Below, piece after piece: positions 8,023-17,657 of a DNA stretch of 64,000 bases. Positions within the stretch are counted from its first letter, which is position 1. The number at the start of each line of letters is the position of its first letter. The DNA is taken from contig NZ_FUKM01000048.1 of NCBI RefSeq assembly GCF_900163645.1, forward strand, positions 232,959 to 296,958, written 5' to 3'. Below the pieces are notes generated by a model, which was given only the letters and a program-made list of their open reading frames with translations, was not told the origin of the DNA and did no database searches. Both the position numbers and the translations under genes were made by a program. The stretch comes from Halomonas citrativorans. Its GTDB lineage: Bacteria > Pseudomonadota > Gammaproteobacteria > Pseudomonadales > Halomonadaceae.

Positions 8023-9293
8023 TCTTACTGCTAGTTAGCCTAATAGTGCTTCTACTGATAGGAGTGCCCATCGCCTATTCGCTGGGGCTTTCGGGGTTGG
8101 TCTATTTTTTGATCATGCAACCAGGCTTGATTGGCGTGCTGCCCCAGCGGGTGCTGTCCGGAATGGATTTGTACACCATGATTGCCCTGCCGTTGTTTAT
8201 TTTGATGGGATTGGTAATGAACGCTTCAGGCATTACCTCTCGCTTAATCGACTTCTGTTTGATGTTGGTAGGTCGTTTCCCTGGTGGTTTGGGGCACGTC
8301 AATATCTCAACATCGATGATTTTTGGGGGCATATCAGGCTCTTCTGTGTCTGATACGGCCTCGGTGGGTTCCTCCATGATTCCGGAGATGGCACGTAAAG
8401 GATACAGCGTCGAAACCGCCAGCGGTATTACCGTGGCCTCCTCCACCATGGGAATGATCATTCCACCCAGTGTACCCATGGTAATTTTCGCCGTTACCGC
8501 TCAGCAGTCTATCGGCACCATGTTTATGGCGAGCCTTGTACCTGGTTTACTGATTGGCTTGCTGATGATGGGCATTATTGCGCTAATGGCCGGTCGCCAA
8601 GGCTACCCTCGTGCCCACGCAGGATTAACCTCTCAACAGCGCCGTCAGGTAATTCAACGTGCGGTACTCGCCCTATTAATTCCCCTGTTTGTCGTGGGTG
8701 CGGTGGTCGGTGGTGTCGCGACAGCCACTGAATCTGCCGCGTTAGGCGTGGGCTATGCGCTTTTTCTAGCATTGGTAGTCTTTAAAAGCCTCAAGCTGCG
8801 TGAACTACCTGCACTATTTCGCTCTGCCGTCATGACCAGCGCCACAGTGATGATCATTATCGCCATGAGCCAGCTATACGTGTGGATTCTCTCGATGGAG
8901 CAGATCCCCCAACTATTGGCAGGCTTTTTAGGCGGGCTGGATCTTACCCCGATGCTGCTCCTGCTGGTCATTGCTGCTGCCGTGCTACTGATCGGCACCT
9001 TTATTGATGTAACCCCCGCGATTTTGCTGATTACCCCAGTGGTGCTGCCGGTACTTGCCCTGGCCAATATTTCCCCCGTGCAGTTTGGCGTATTGCTGAT
9101 TAGTGGCTTGGCTATTGGCTTGGTCACGCCACCGGTAGGCATGTGTCTGAACGTATGTTCATCCATTACCGGCCTCTCGATTGGACGTATTTTCCGTGGC
9201 GCTTTGCCGTTTCTCCTCGCAAACCTTCTGGTGATGCTGCTGGTAATAGCTTTTCCGCTCATCACCCTTTGGCCGCTCACGCTGTTCTCGTGA
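8019..9293 (+). CDS. dctM: TRAP transporter large permease (DctM family)
   Basis: 424-residue polytopic membrane protein with about 12 hydrophobic helices, the transport subunit of the TRAP system. DctM hallmarks: GVPIAYSLGLSG, GGISGSSVSDTASVGSSMIPEM, IPPSVPMVIFAVTA, and near the end IGLVTPPVGMCLNV. I start it at the ATG that overlaps the dctQ stop; the same frame is open 40 codons further upstream, but that stretch lies inside dctQ and is not hydrophobic. The gene is followed after 33 bases by kduI, so transport and catabolism of the uronate are co-transcribed. Confidence 0.88.
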   Translation: MILLLVSLIVLLLIGVPIAYSLGLSGLVYFLIMQPGLIGVLPQRVLSGMDLYTMIALPLFILMGLVMNASGITSRLIDFCLMLVGRFPGGLGHVNISTSMIFGGISGSSVSDTASVGSSMIPEMARKGYSVETASGITVASSTMGMIIPPSVPMVIFAVTAQQSIGTMFMASLVPGLLIGLLMMGIIALMAGRQGYPRAHAGLTSQQRRQVIQRAVLALLIPLFVVGAVVGGVATATESAALGVGYALFLALVVFKSLKLRELPALFRSAVMTSATVMIIIAMSQLYVWILSMEQIPQLLAGFLGGLDLTPMLLLLVIAAAVLLIGTFIDVTPAILLITPVVLPVLALANISPVQFGVLLISGLAIGLVTPPVGMCLNVCSSITGLSIGRIFRGALPFLLANLLVMLLVIAFPLITLWPLTLFS

Positions 9294-9326
9294 GCCCATT
9301 TACTTTCATCATTTAAGGAAACTCAT

Positions 9327-10157
9327 ATGGATATTCGCCAAGCGCTTCATAGCGATCATTTTAAAACCCTCGATACTCAGGGCTTGCGTGACAAAATGCT
9401 GGTTACCGAGATTATGGTACCTGGCCAAATGTCACTAACCTATAGCCATGTTGACCGCATTATTGTTGGTGGCGCAGTACCCACTGATTCGCCGCTTACC
9501 CTGAGCGGTGGCAAAGAACTTGGCGTTGACTATTTTCTAGAGCGGCGGGAAATGGGCGTTATTAACATTGGCGCGCCCGGACGCATTACTGTCGACGGTG
9601 AAACGGTCGAGCTCGGCCCCCACCACGGCCTGTATATTCCCAAAGAGAGCCGTGAAGTCAGCTTTGAGAGCCTTGATGCGAGCAAGCCTGCGCGCTTTTA
9701 TATCAACTCAACGCCTGCCCATGTACGTTACCAGCTACGCCATATCCGCCCGGAAGATGCCTCACCCACCACCCTTGGTGACCCTGAAACCGGCAATGTG
9801 CGTACCATCAATAAGTACCTGCATACCGATGTACTGGATACCTGCCAGCTATCCATGGGGCTAACCCAGTTAGAGCCCGGCAGTATGTGGAACACCATGC
9901 CCTGCCATACTCACGAACGACGCATGGAAGTGTACTTCTACTTTGACTTGAGTGAAGACGATGTGGTGTTCCACCTATGTGGCGAACCTCAAGAAACTCG
10001 TCATATCGTAGTTGCCAACGAACAAGCCGTGATTCACCCAAGTTGGTCGATTCACTGCGGGTTCGGTACCCGCCGTTACACCTTTATTTGGGGTATGTGC
10101 GGTGAAAACCTGACCTACGATGATATGGATTTTATCGCTTCTAAAGAGCTGCGCTAA
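9327..10157 (+). CDS. kduI: 5-keto-4-deoxyuronate isomerase
   Basis: 276-residue cupin-fold isomerase turning 4-deoxy-L-threo-5-hexosulose uronate into 2,5-diketo-3-deoxygluconate. The metal-binding region [18 protein letters not shown], with His194, His196 and Glu201, and the later [20 protein letters not shown] closely match E. coli KduI, as does the length (278). Strong SD AAGGAA ahead of the ATG. It precedes kduD by 24 bases, giving the complete two-step route to KDG, which kdgK upstream can phosphorylate. This pathway handles unsaturated uronates released by polysaccharide lyases; no lyase is encoded in the window, so the cell probably imports monomers or small oligomers. Confidence 0.95.
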   Translation: MDIRQALHSDHFKTLDTQGLRDKMLVTEIMVPGQMSLTYSHVDRIIVGGAVPTDSPLTLSGGKELGVDYFLERREMGVINIGAPGRITVDGETVELGPHHGLYIPKESREVSFESLDASKPARFYINSTPAHVRYQLRHIRPEDASPTTLGDPETGNVRTINKYLHTDVLDTCQLSMGLTQLEPGSMWNTMPCHTHERRMEVYFYFDLSEDDVVFHLCGEPQETRHIVVANEQAVIHPSWSIHCGFGTRRYTFIWGMCGENLTYDDMDFIASKELR

Positions 10158-10181
10158 ACCACTACTCAGGGAGAGTGACCA

Positions 10182-10934
10182 ATGACGCTATTTTCACTGA
10201 ATGGCCAAGTTGCAATGGTAACCGGGTGCAATAAGGGACTCGGACAAGGGATTGCCATTGCGCTGGCACAGGCGGGAGCCGATATAGTCGGAGTCAACCG
10301 AAGCCCTGCTGGCAATACCCGCCAGCAGGTAGAGGCATTAGGACGTCAGTTTTACGACATTACCGCTGAGCTGGGCAGTCAAGCACCTAGTGAGATCGTC
10401 TCACAAGCGATCATGCAAGCGGGCAAGGTAGATATCCTGGTCAACAATGCGGGAATTATTTGCCGGGCGGCAGCCGTTGAGTTTTCAGAGCAAGACTGGG
10501 ATGCGGTCATTGATGTTAATTTGAAAGCCGCTTTTTTTCTCGCGCAGCAGGTGGCCAAACATCTTATCGAGCGTGAAGCGCCGGGCAAGATCGTCAATAT
10601 CGCTTCATTACTGTCGTTTCAGGGCGGCATTCGTGTGCCCTCCTACACCGCCAGCAAAAGCGGTATTCTCGGTCTAACACGTCTACTCGCTAATGAGTGG
10701 GCGGGTCATGACATCAACGTGAATGCCATCGCCCCTGGCTATATGGCTACCGATAACACCCAAGCATTGCGCGACGACCCCCAGCGCCACGCTGAAATTC
10801 TTGGCCGAATCCCCGCTGGACGCTGGGGCACGCCCGAAGACTTAGCCGGTGCTGTGATATTCTTATGCTCCGATGCCGCCCGCTATGTACATGGGCATAC
10901 CCTGGCAGTAGACGGCGGCTGGCTGGCACGCTAA
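10182..10934 (+). CDS. kduD: 2-dehydro-3-deoxy-D-gluconate 5-dehydrogenase
   Basis: 250-residue short-chain dehydrogenase reducing 2,5-diketo-3-deoxygluconate to KDG with NAD(P)H. Cofactor motif TGCNKGLGQG near residue 14, NNAG at about 88, catalytic Ser and YTASK in the centre, and AVDGGWLAR at the C-terminus, exactly as in KduD proteins. Strong SD GGGAG. It directly follows kduI, which supports the specific assignment. It is probably the last structural gene of the TRAP-kdu operon, as an inverted repeat overlaps its stop codon and the IclR regulator starts 65 bases later. Confidence 0.93.
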   Translation: MTLFSLNGQVAMVTGCNKGLGQGIAIALAQAGADIVGVNRSPAGNTRQQVEALGRQFYDITAELGSQAPSEIVSQAIMQAGKVDILVNNAGIICRAAAVEFSEQDWDAVIDVNLKAAFFLAQQVAKHLIEREAPGKIVNIASLLSFQGGIRVPSYTASKSGILGLTRLLANEWAGHDINVNAIAPGYMATDNTQALRDDPQRHAEILGRIPAGRWGTPEDLAGAVIFLCSDAARYVHGHTLAVDGGWLAR

Positions 10935-10950
10935 CCAAGCATTTTGGTTA
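10932..10950. promoter_or_regulatory. Small inverted repeat between kduD and the IclR gene
   Basis: TAACCAA and TTGGTTA form a perfect 7-bp inverted repeat with a 5-base centre, overlapping the kduD stop. It could be an operator for the regulator that follows or a weak hairpin. AT-rich arms favour protein binding, but this is a guess. Confidence 0.35.
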
Positions 10951-10999
10951 ATTAACATTACCATCAACGAGCGATTGGCAATTACGTAAGGAAGCTTGA

Positions 11000-11794
11000 A
11001 TGAAGGAGAAGGCTGAAACGCAGTACCACGCCCCTGCCTTAGAGAAAGGGTTGGATATTTTGGAGCTGCTTGCTCAGTCTTCCCAGCCGTTAAGCACCCA
11101 AGCGATCGCCGAGCAGATCGGCCGTAAAACCAATGAGATGTACCGCATGCTGATGGTGCTGCGGGATCGCGGCTACGTCAGCATGGATGATAGCGGTAGC
11201 CGCTATCAGCTAACCCTAAAGATATTCGAAATGGCCCACCGCTTCCCTCCCACCAAGCGGTTAGTGCAGGCTGCGCTGCCACGCATGGAGGAGCTGTGCC
11301 ATGAAATTTCCCAGTCATGTCATCTTAGTGTTGCGCGCCCTGGCCATCTATTGGTTGTGGCTCAGTATGAAAATCCCGACAAGATGGGTTTTGGTCTCCG
11401 TTTAGGAGCCAAAATAGATATTTGCGGCTCCGGTTCGGGGGCCGTTATGCTAGCCTTTTTGGATGAGCCACGGCGGGCACGGGTACTGGCTGCCAGCGAT
11501 GCCACGGTAGAGGAAGTGGTTAGAACACGTGCTCTATTTGACCCGATCCGTCAGCAGGGTTACCACATTGGCCCCAGCCCTCAGGTTCAAGGGCTAACCA
11601 ACATCAGCTTTCCTGTCTTTGGTGTTCATGAGGTGATTGAAGCCGTTATCACCATCCCTTACCTCACGCTGATTCCAGAAGCGATGCACCGGGAAGTTCC
11701 CAGCATCGACCGCTGCCGTGAACAGTTAGGAGAACTAGCAAACGCCCTGACAATGGCTATTGGCGGGCGCCTACCAAAAGATACAACGAGCTAG
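11000..11794 (+). CDS. IclR-family transcriptional regulator (KdgR-like)
   Basis: 264-residue regulator: winged helix-turn-helix at about 10-75 (ALEKGLDILELLAQSSQPLS, then TNEMYRMLMVLRDRGYV), then an IclR effector domain (LRLGAKIDICGSGSGAVMLA). KdgR of enterobacteria, which senses KDG and represses pectin catabolism, belongs to this family; position right after kduD makes a similar role likely here. The SD sequence AAGG is 9 bases from the ATG. The likely target is the 20-bp-arm palindrome at 6392-6436 upstream of the TRAP-kdu operon, but this pairing is inferred from location only. Confidence 0.82.
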   Translation: MKEKAETQYHAPALEKGLDILELLAQSSQPLSTQAIAEQIGRKTNEMYRMLMVLRDRGYVSMDDSGSRYQLTLKIFEMAHRFPPTKRLVQAALPRMEELCHEISQSCHLSVARPGHLLVVAQYENPDKMGFGLRLGAKIDICGSGSGAVMLAFLDEPRRARVLAASDATVEEVVRTRALFDPIRQQGYHIGPSPQVQGLTNISFPVFGVHEVIEAVITIPYLTLIPEAMHREVPSIDRCREQLGELANALTMAIGGRLPKDTTS

Positions 11795-11844
11795 AAGCAG
11801 GTAGTCAAATGCTCTTTAACGTTTAAGTCATTATCGACTAGCAC

Positions 11845-12225
11845 ATGCCGCCAGGGTTGGGGCTACTACTATTAGTAGCGGGCCTTTCCGCCACCATGTC
11901 GAGCGCCAGCTCCGATGCGATCGCCGGTGTCTCCACGCTCATTCGGGATTTGTATGTGCTGGCGACAGGGCGTACACCCTCGGCCCGTAATGTGGTGCGC
12001 TTTTCACGTATTGCCTTAGTGGTAACCATTGGTTTGGCACTGCTTTTCGCACTCGCCTCGGACAACGTGATCACTTACATCACTCGCATGATCTCGACTA
12101 TCCTGTCAGGGCTATTCGTTAGCGCCATACTGGGCCGTTTCTGGCCACGCTATAATTGGCAGGGTGCCATTGCCACACTGATTTGTGCCTCGGCAACGTC
12201 TTTAATAATTATCGCGAATAGCTAG
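11845..12225 (+). pseudogene. Remnant of a sodium:solute symporter (SSS family)
   Basis: The 126-residue frame encodes only the middle-to-late part of an SSS transporter: GLSATMSSASSDAIAG followed by STLIRDLY matches the conserved helix near the substrate site, then two or three helices to about LICASATS. Full members have around 480-550 residues; both the N-terminal two thirds and the C-terminal helices are absent. There is an in-frame TAG directly upstream and no good SD. It is followed by a strong terminator. Most likely the relic of an older uronate or carboxylate uptake system displaced by TRAP transporters. Confidence 0.75.
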
Positions 12226-12231
12226 CATTAC

Positions 12232-12272
12232 AAAAAAGCCCCGCTGACCCATTAAGTCAGCGGGGCTTTTTT
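12232..12272. terminator. Bidirectional Rho-independent terminator
   Basis: GCCCCGCTGAC (12238-12248) pairs with GTCAGCGGGGC (12256-12266), flanked by six A on the left and six T on the right, so it can stop transcripts from both strands. It separates the plus-strand symporter remnant from the convergent uxuA operon. Confidence 0.93.
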
Positions 12273-12306
12273 GTCCTTATAACGATTTTGTGCTGATGGC
12301 GATGGC

Positions 12307-13485
12307 TTATCCGGCAGTTAGCTGGCGCACGGCGAGCTCCACGCCACGCAACTCGGCAAGCCCTCTCATGCGGCCATAAAGCGGGTAGCCCGGCGCAGTT
12401 TTACGCTGTTGATCGTCGAGAATATGATGGCCATGGTCGGGGCGTAATGGCAAACGCGCCCCGCCCTCTTTTTCACGGCGACGCTCTTCTTCGACCAGCG
12501 CCTGGATAACGCCGACCATATCAACGTTACCTTCCAGGTGCGGTGCTTCATGGAACGAGCGCGGGTCCGCTTCGCGCTGTGTGGCACGCAGGTGGATAAA
12601 ATGAATATGCGAGGCAAAGTGGCGGGCCATGGCAACCAGGTCGTTGTCTTCACGAACACCATAAGAGCCGGTGCAAAACGTTAGGCCATTGGCCGGGCTG
12701 GGCATATGATCCACAATCCACTGCGCATCCTGATGCGTTGAAACTACCCGAGGCAAGCCGAGAAGCGGCCGGGGCGGATCATCAGGATGGATCGCCATAC
12801 GAATGCCGACTTCTTCTGCTGCTGGAATAATCGCTTGTAAAAAGTAGCCAAGATTTTCGCGCAGCTTTTCAGCATCAATCTCCGCATACTCCGCCAGCAC
12901 ATTGCGAAACTGTTCCAGCGTATAGTGCTCTTCAGCCCCAGGCAGCCCGGCGATCAGTGTCGTCACCAGCTTATCGCGTGCGGTCTGATCAAGCGTATCA
13001 AGGTAGCGTTGGGCCATACGCTTATCCGTTTCGCTATACTCATCCTCGGCCCCTGGCCGCTTAAGAATATAGAGATCAAAAGCAGCAAACGCGGTGTGAT
13101 CAAAGCGCAATGCCAGCGCACCATCCGGCAGTACATGAACGAGATCTGTTCGCGTCCAGTCGAGCACCGGCATAAAGTTGTAACAAACGGTGTCGATACC
13201 GCAAGCAGCCAAATTACGTAGCGTTTGGCAGTATGTGGCAATCAATGCATCGCGCTCGGGCAGACCCTGCTTTATCGCTTCATGGACCGGCACACTTTCA
13301 ACCACCGACCAGCGAAGCCCGGCGGTCTCAATCATGTTCTTGCGCGCTTGAATAGCCTCGACCGGCCACACTTGGTGATTAGGTATTTCATGCAGTGCCG
13401 TCACAATGCCGGTCGCACCGGCCTGGCGAATTTCTTCAAGACGTATCGCATCGTTAGGGCCAAACCAGCGCCAGGTATGCTCCAT
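12307..13485 (-). CDS. uxuA: Mannonate dehydratase
   Basis: 392-residue TIM-barrel enzyme dehydrating D-mannonate to KDG. N-terminal [21 protein letters not shown], central [18 protein letters not shown] and [21 protein letters not shown], and the C-terminal [11 protein letters not shown] are the UxuA metal-binding and catalytic segments. Length fits E. coli UxuA (394). It is the last gene of the minus-strand uxaC-uxuB-uxuA operon, 10 bases after uxuB. A second, unrelated mannonate dehydratase of the enolase superfamily is encoded at 31155, so the region carries both types. Confidence 0.95.
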   Translation of the reverse strand: MEHTWRWFGPNDAIRLEEIRQAGATGIVTALHEIPNHQVWPVEAIQARKNMIETAGLRWSVVESVPVHEAIKQGLPERDALIATYCQTLRNLAACGIDTVCYNFMPVLDWTRTDLVHVLPDGALALRFDHTAFAAFDLYILKRPGAEDEYSETDKRMAQRYLDTLDQTARDKLVTTLIAGLPGAEEHYTLEQFRNVLAEYAEIDAEKLRENLGYFLQAIIPAAEEVGIRMAIHPDDPPRPLLGLPRVVSTHQDAQWIVDHMPSPANGLTFCTGSYGVREDNDLVAMARHFASHIHFIHLRATQREADPRSFHEAPHLEGNVDMVGVIQALVEEERRREKEGGARLPLRPDHGHHILDDQQRKTAPGYPLYGRMRGLAELRGVELAVRQLTAG

Positions 13486-13495
13486 AAATAACTCC

Positions 13496-14968
13496 CTATC
13501 CTTCGAGGCCTAGCGCTGCTAACGCGGCGTTTAACCCATCTTGCGTTAAGGCGCGATAGGCCGTTACTACGTCGTCGACAAACGGCTGATTTGTTGCCAA
13601 CGCGGGTGGTACCACTTCGTCAATGGCTAAAAATGCGTTTACCAACGCGACCGTCTGGCCACCGTGAGTCTGATGTAGCTCAGCAAACTGTTTTGCCATG
13701 GGATCATCAACGGAATAAAGCTTGCCGTTTAGCTCCTGGCCGTCGGTATAACGAATCCACCCAGCTATTCCTAATGCAGTGCAAGGCGATGCCTGACCCG
13801 CTTGAATACGCTCAAGAGCGCCGCTCAGCCAGCGCTGGGGCAGCTTCTGGCTGCCGTCCATGGCGATCTGCTGCAAACGGTGGCGCAAGCTGTCATTGGT
13901 AAAGCGTGAAAGTAGCGAATCAGCGTACGCCGCAAGGTCAGTGCCTTCGGGCATATCAAGCGTCGGTGCGGCTTCTTCCAACATGTAGCGGCGCAGCAGC
14001 GCGCGCAGTGCCGGTTGGTTGATGCCGTCATACACCGTTTCAATGCCTTCCAAGGCACCCAAATAGGCCAGCAGAGAATGGCTACCGTTCAGCATTCGCA
14101 GCTTCATGGTTTCAAACGGGGCAACATCGGCGACCATTTCTACGCCGTCGGCCTCCCAACTTGGCCGTCCGGTGGGGAAGTTATCCTCTACCACCCACTG
14201 CGAGAATGCCTCGCCCACCACGGCATTAGGATCAACAACACCTAAGGCAGCCAAGCACTCAAAGTCAGCGTCGGTCATCGCAGGCACAATGCGGTCGACC
14301 ATGGAGCTTGGAAACGCCACTTCGGCATCAATCCACTCGGCAAGTTCGGCGCTGCGCTGCTGGGCAAGCTTAACCACGGCTTTACGAGTACGCTGACCGT
14401 TGTGCGGCATGTTATCGCACGAAAGCACGGTAAACGGCGCCACGCCCGCGGCATGCCGCCGAGCCAGCGCTTCAACCAACAAGCCAGGAGCGGTCCGCGG
14501 CTCGCTGGGTGAGGCGATATCGCCTGCAACCATCGGGTCATCCAGGCGCAGCTCACCGCTGGCCGGGTTCAGAAAATACCCTTTTTCCGTCACGGTCAGC
14601 GTAACGATATGCGTACTTGGCGCCGCCAGCCGGTCAAGCAGCGCGTCTCTATCCCGCCCCCAGTTGCCCGACGCATCGCAGCCGGAAAACAGCGCTTCTT
14701 CAATCACGCCTATCTCGCGCAGCGTCAGTGTCTGGCTGTCGGCATATTCCGCCACCTGATAGCGGTAACCCGCCTTGCGCAGGTTATCCACCAGATCAAC
14801 ACTCGAGCGTAAATTGGCGCTACACACGCCCCACTCACTATCGCTAGTGCGCTGGCGATAGCGCTCAAGATAAACCGCTTGGTGAGCACGGTGAAACGCG
14901 CCCAAGCCAAGATGAACAATGCTGATATGGCCGCTGGCTTGACTAGCTTCGATGGTTTGCATATTCAA
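13496..14968 (-). CDS. uxuB: Fructuronate reductase (mannitol dehydrogenase family)
   Basis: 490-residue polyol/long-chain dehydrogenase reducing D-fructuronate to D-mannonate with NADH. N-terminal cofactor region [19 protein letters not shown], then [20 protein letters not shown], the catalytic Lys segment [17 protein letters not shown] with Lys-xxxx-Asn-xx-His, and DRIVPAMTD. This is the UxuB/MtlK group; UxaB (tagaturonate reductase) is a less likely alternative because uxuA is the immediate neighbour. The start is preceded by SD AAGGAGAA. It lies 24 bases after uxaC and 10 before uxuA. Confidence 0.92.
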   Translation of the reverse strand: MNMQTIEASQASGHISIVHLGLGAFHRAHQAVYLERYRQRTSDSEWGVCSANLRSSVDLVDNLRKAGYRYQVAEYADSQTLTLREIGVIEEALFSGCDASGNWGRDRDALLDRLAAPSTHIVTLTVTEKGYFLNPASGELRLDDPMVAGDIASPSEPRTAPGLLVEALARRHAAGVAPFTVLSCDNMPHNGQRTRKAVVKLAQQRSAELAEWIDAEVAFPSSMVDRIVPAMTDADFECLAALGVVDPNAVVGEAFSQWVVEDNFPTGRPSWEADGVEMVADVAPFETMKLRMLNGSHSLLAYLGALEGIETVYDGINQPALRALLRRYMLEEAAPTLDMPEGTDLAAYADSLLSRFTNDSLRHRLQQIAMDGSQKLPQRWLSGALERIQAGQASPCTALGIAGWIRYTDGQELNGKLYSVDDPMAKQFAELHQTHGGQTVALVNAFLAIDEVVPPALATNQPFVDDVVTAYRALTQDGLNAALAALGLEG

Positions 14969-14992
14969 TGCAGTATTCTCCTTGGCAAGTTA

Positions 14993-16402
14993 TTACACGT
15001 CGACATCGAAATAGCGCCGTGCATTATAGAAGCTGATATTGCTAACCAACTCGCCCAGCCAACGCTCATCGTTGGGAAGCTGTCCATCTTCCACCCAACG
15101 CCCTAACATACGGCACAAAAGACGCCTAAAGTATTCGTGGCGGGTAAAGGAGAGGAAACTTCGTGAATCCGTCAACATGCCCACAAAGTGGCTTAAAAGC
15201 CCAAGCTGGGAAAGCTGAGTCATTTGCCGTTCCATACCATCCAGTTGGTCGTTGAACCACCACCCGGAACCGAACTGAACTTTACCGGGGATGCCACTGC
15301 CCTGAAAATTGCCAGCGGTAGTAGCCAACACTTCATTAAACAAGGGGTTTACGCAGTAAAGAATCGTTTTGGGCAATTGATCATTGCGATCCAAGGCATC
15401 CAAAAGCTGATTGAGCGGCGCGGCTATGGGCCTGTCATCCATGGAGTCGAAGCCAGCATCCGCGCCTATCTCACGCCAACCGCGAGTACTGTTATTGCGT
15501 AACGGGCCCATGTGGTACTGCTGTACCCAATCACGCCGATGGTATTCGCGGCCCAGAAAGATCAGTACTGCCGTCATGAATTGCGCCTGCTCGTGCTCAT
15601 CAGGCAGCGTGCCATCCAGGCGGCGCTTAAGTATGCCATTTAATTCCGCATCGGTAGCCAAGGCAAACTGGACACGCTCCAAACCATGGTCGGCAATTTT
15701 GCACCCATGCGTGGTGAAGTGGTCCATCCGCTTTTCTAAAGCGCTATAGAGCGAGTTGATATCACTTATTTCTATACCCGCTGCCTTGCCTAATTTCTCA
15801 AGATAGGCGGGATAATCAACCGCAGCCGGCTTAAATGCACGGTCAGGCCTGAAGCTTGGCAGCACTTTGACACTAAAACTTGTATCAGAGGCTATTTGCG
15901 CGTGATGGCTAAGGTCGTCAGCAGGGTCGTCCGTGGTACCCACCATGCGGACATTCATCTGCTGAAGGATACCGCGAGCGGAGAACTCAGGCTTGGACAG
16001 TAGTGAATTGCCCCGCTCCCAAATGGCGTCGGCAGTGGTAGGGGACAGAAGCTGATCGGTTATTCCAAAGGGGCGTCTAAGCTCAAGGTGCGTCCAGTGG
16101 TAAAGCGGATTACCCAAGGTATTAGGAACGGTAGCGGCCCATGCTTGAAATTTTTCGTAGTCACTGGCATCGCCGGTGCAAAAACGCTCGTCCACACCGT
16201 TCCAGCGCATGGCGCGCCACTTGTAATGGTCACCTTTTAGCCAGATTTCGGTCAGGTTCTCGAAGCGACGGTCTAGCGCGATATCTCGGGGAGACAAGTG
16301 GCAGTGGTAGTCAAAAATGGGTTGTATGCTTGCATAGCCGTGGTATAGGCGCTTTGACATCTCGCTATCGAGAAGAAAATTCTCTCCAAGGAATGCTGCC
16401 AT
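14993..16402 (-). CDS. uxaC: Glucuronate/galacturonate isomerase
   Basis: Amidohydrolase-like uronate isomerase of 469 residues, converting glucuronate to fructuronate (and galacturonate to tagaturonate). [12 protein letters not shown] near the N-terminus carries the metal His pair; [17 protein letters not shown] and [13 protein letters not shown] match E. coli UxaC strongly, as does the length (470). I start at the ATG at 16402: GGAGGG lies 4 bases upstream and the protein then begins [12 protein letters not shown], as in relatives; the ATG at 16414 would place the SD inside the gene. First gene of the operon. Two palindromic operators lie in the divergent promoter upstream. Confidence 0.95.
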   Translation of the reverse strand: MAAFLGENFLLDSEMSKRLYHGYASIQPIFDYHCHLSPRDIALDRRFENLTEIWLKGDHYKWRAMRWNGVDERFCTGDASDYEKFQAWAATVPNTLGNPLYHWTHLELRRPFGITDQLLSPTTADAIWERGNSLLSKPEFSARGILQQMNVRMVGTTDDPADDLSHHAQIASDTSFSVKVLPSFRPDRAFKPAAVDYPAYLEKLGKAAGIEISDINSLYSALEKRMDHFTTHGCKIADHGLERVQFALATDAELNGILKRRLDGTLPDEHEQAQFMTAVLIFLGREYHRRDWVQQYHMGPLRNNSTRGWREIGADAGFDSMDDRPIAAPLNQLLDALDRNDQLPKTILYCVNPLFNEVLATTAGNFQGSGIPGKVQFGSGWWFNDQLDGMERQMTQLSQLGLLSHFVGMLTDSRSFLSFTRHEYFRRLLCRMLGRWVEDGQLPNDERWLGELVSNISFYNARRYFDVDV

Positions 16403-16466
16403 TAAACCCTCCATTGCGATCGTTACGTCTTAGGGCAGAAAGGAACTGAGCTAGCCGCCCTTGTAA

Positions 16467-16481
16467 ATTGGTTAGGCCAAA
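16467..16481. promoter_or_regulatory. UxuR/ExuR-like operator 1
   Basis: ATTGG-TTAGG-CCAAA, the first of two near-identical inverted repeats between divergent uxaC and dctP. FCD-type GntR regulators such as UxuR and ExuR bind ATTGG-centre-CCAAT elements; a UxuR-like gene closes this locus at 22080. The second copy is centred 87 bases away. Confidence 0.65.
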
Positions 16482-16553
16482 GAGTCCACTTGGATGCTTT
16501 CATTGTCAACCTTTCGCCCACCAACTACGACCAAAGCCTCATTTAACAAAAGG

Positions 16554-16568
16554 ATTGGTTAGTCCAAT
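16554..16568. promoter_or_regulatory. UxuR/ExuR-like operator 2
   Basis: ATTGG-TTAGT-CCAAT, a perfect 5+5+5 inverted repeat. It shares ATTGGTTAG and CCAA with operator 1. The centre-to-centre distance of 87 bases would allow looping or separate control of the two divergent operons. Both sites lie between the uxaC start (16402) and the dctP start (16655). Confidence 0.7.
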
Positions 16569-16654
16569 TTAGCGACCTGTTCAAACTTGGCCCAATGACT
16601 ACAACGTGCAGGCACTATTTTATTGTAGGTAGGCTTTTCAGGAGATGGGACAAC

Positions 16655-17653
16655 ATGCATAAAGGCATAATTTCAGTCTTATCGGGCGCTCTGTTCGCGC
16701 TTTCGGGCTGCTCAATGCCCTCAGAGGTGTCTTCGGGCGTTACTCAAATGAGGCTCGCTCACAACATGAGCGAGAGCCACCCTGTTCACAAATCCTTGGC
16801 ATATTTTACCGAACGGGTCCGTGAAAAAAGCGGCGGAGAACTATCGTTTCAAATTTACGCCAACGGGCAGCTTGGCTCTGAACGTGAAGTTATTGAGTTA
16901 GTTCAAACCGGTGCCGTGGATGTTACAAAAGTGAGCGCCACCGCGCTTGAGAGCTTTTCTAACATCTACTCTCTGTTCAGCATTCCTTACCTCTTTGCCA
17001 ACCCTGAGCACTACTATCGCGTGATGGATAGCGATATCGCTACCGATATTTACCAGCAAACCGCCGACAATGGCTTTTTTGGTCTGACCTATTACGACTC
17101 TGGCATTCGTAATGTTTACACCATTGATACGCCCGTACGGACCCCAGCCGACATGCGTGGTTTGAAGCTGCGCGTTCAGCCCAGCCAAACTGCGCTGGAA
17201 ATGACCCGGTTAATGGGCGGCGCACCAACGCCCATGGCATACGGAGAAGTATATACAGCGTTACAGCAAGGGGTGATTGACGGCACTGAGAATAACGAAA
17301 CAGCATTGACGTCATCCAACCATGGAGAGGTAGCCAAGGAGTACTCCTATACCGCTCATGCCATCGTGCCCGATCTGTTGATTTTCAGCCAACATCGCTG
17401 GGAGAGCTTCACGCCACAGCAACAAACATGGCTTAGAGAAGCGGCAATTGAATCCACCGCGTTTCATAAGGAACTCTGGGCAAAAGAGATCGAACAAGCG
17501 GTCACAAAAGCGCAGGAAATGGGCGTTAACTTCCATCACGACGTGGATGTGGAAGCCTTTCGTGAATCGGTTGCTCCCATGCACGAAAGGGTAATGGAAA
17601 ATCCGGTCTTGGCACCTCTTTACAAGCGCATACAAGAACTAACGGAGTCTTGA
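16655..17653 (+). CDS. dctP: TRAP transporter substrate-binding lipoprotein (DctP family), hexuronate-type
   Basis: 332-residue solute-binding protein for the second TRAP system. Start at the ATG at 16655, preceded by GGAGATGGG; a longer frame to 16595 lacks an SD and would bury the signal peptide. The N-terminus MHKGIISVLSGALFALSGC ends in a lipobox (LSGC, Cys19), so this protein should be lipid-anchored, unusual for DctP proteins, which are normally soluble in the periplasm. Family motifs: MRLAHNMSESHP, RGLKLRVQPSQTA with the ligand Arg, GEVYTALQQGVIDGTENNE. Opposite the glucuronate operon and sharing its operators, so glucuronate/galacturonate is the probable ligand. Confidence 0.88.
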   Translation: MHKGIISVLSGALFALSGCSMPSEVSSGVTQMRLAHNMSESHPVHKSLAYFTERVREKSGGELSFQIYANGQLGSEREVIELVQTGAVDVTKVSATALESFSNIYSLFSIPYLFANPEHYYRVMDSDIATDIYQQTADNGFFGLTYYDSGIRNVYTIDTPVRTPADMRGLKLRVQPSQTALEMTRLMGGAPTPMAYGEVYTALQQGVIDGTENNETALTSSNHGEVAKEYSYTAHAIVPDLLIFSQHRWESFTPQQQTWLREAAIESTAFHKELWAKEIEQAVTKAQEMGVNFHHDVDVEAFRESVAPMHERVMENPVLAPLYKRIQELTES

Positions 17654-17657
17654 AGCC

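Noticed and set aside
11845..12225. Intact small membrane protein gene
   Set aside because: The sequence matches only the middle of a large symporter, has no SD and an in-frame stop just before the first Met.
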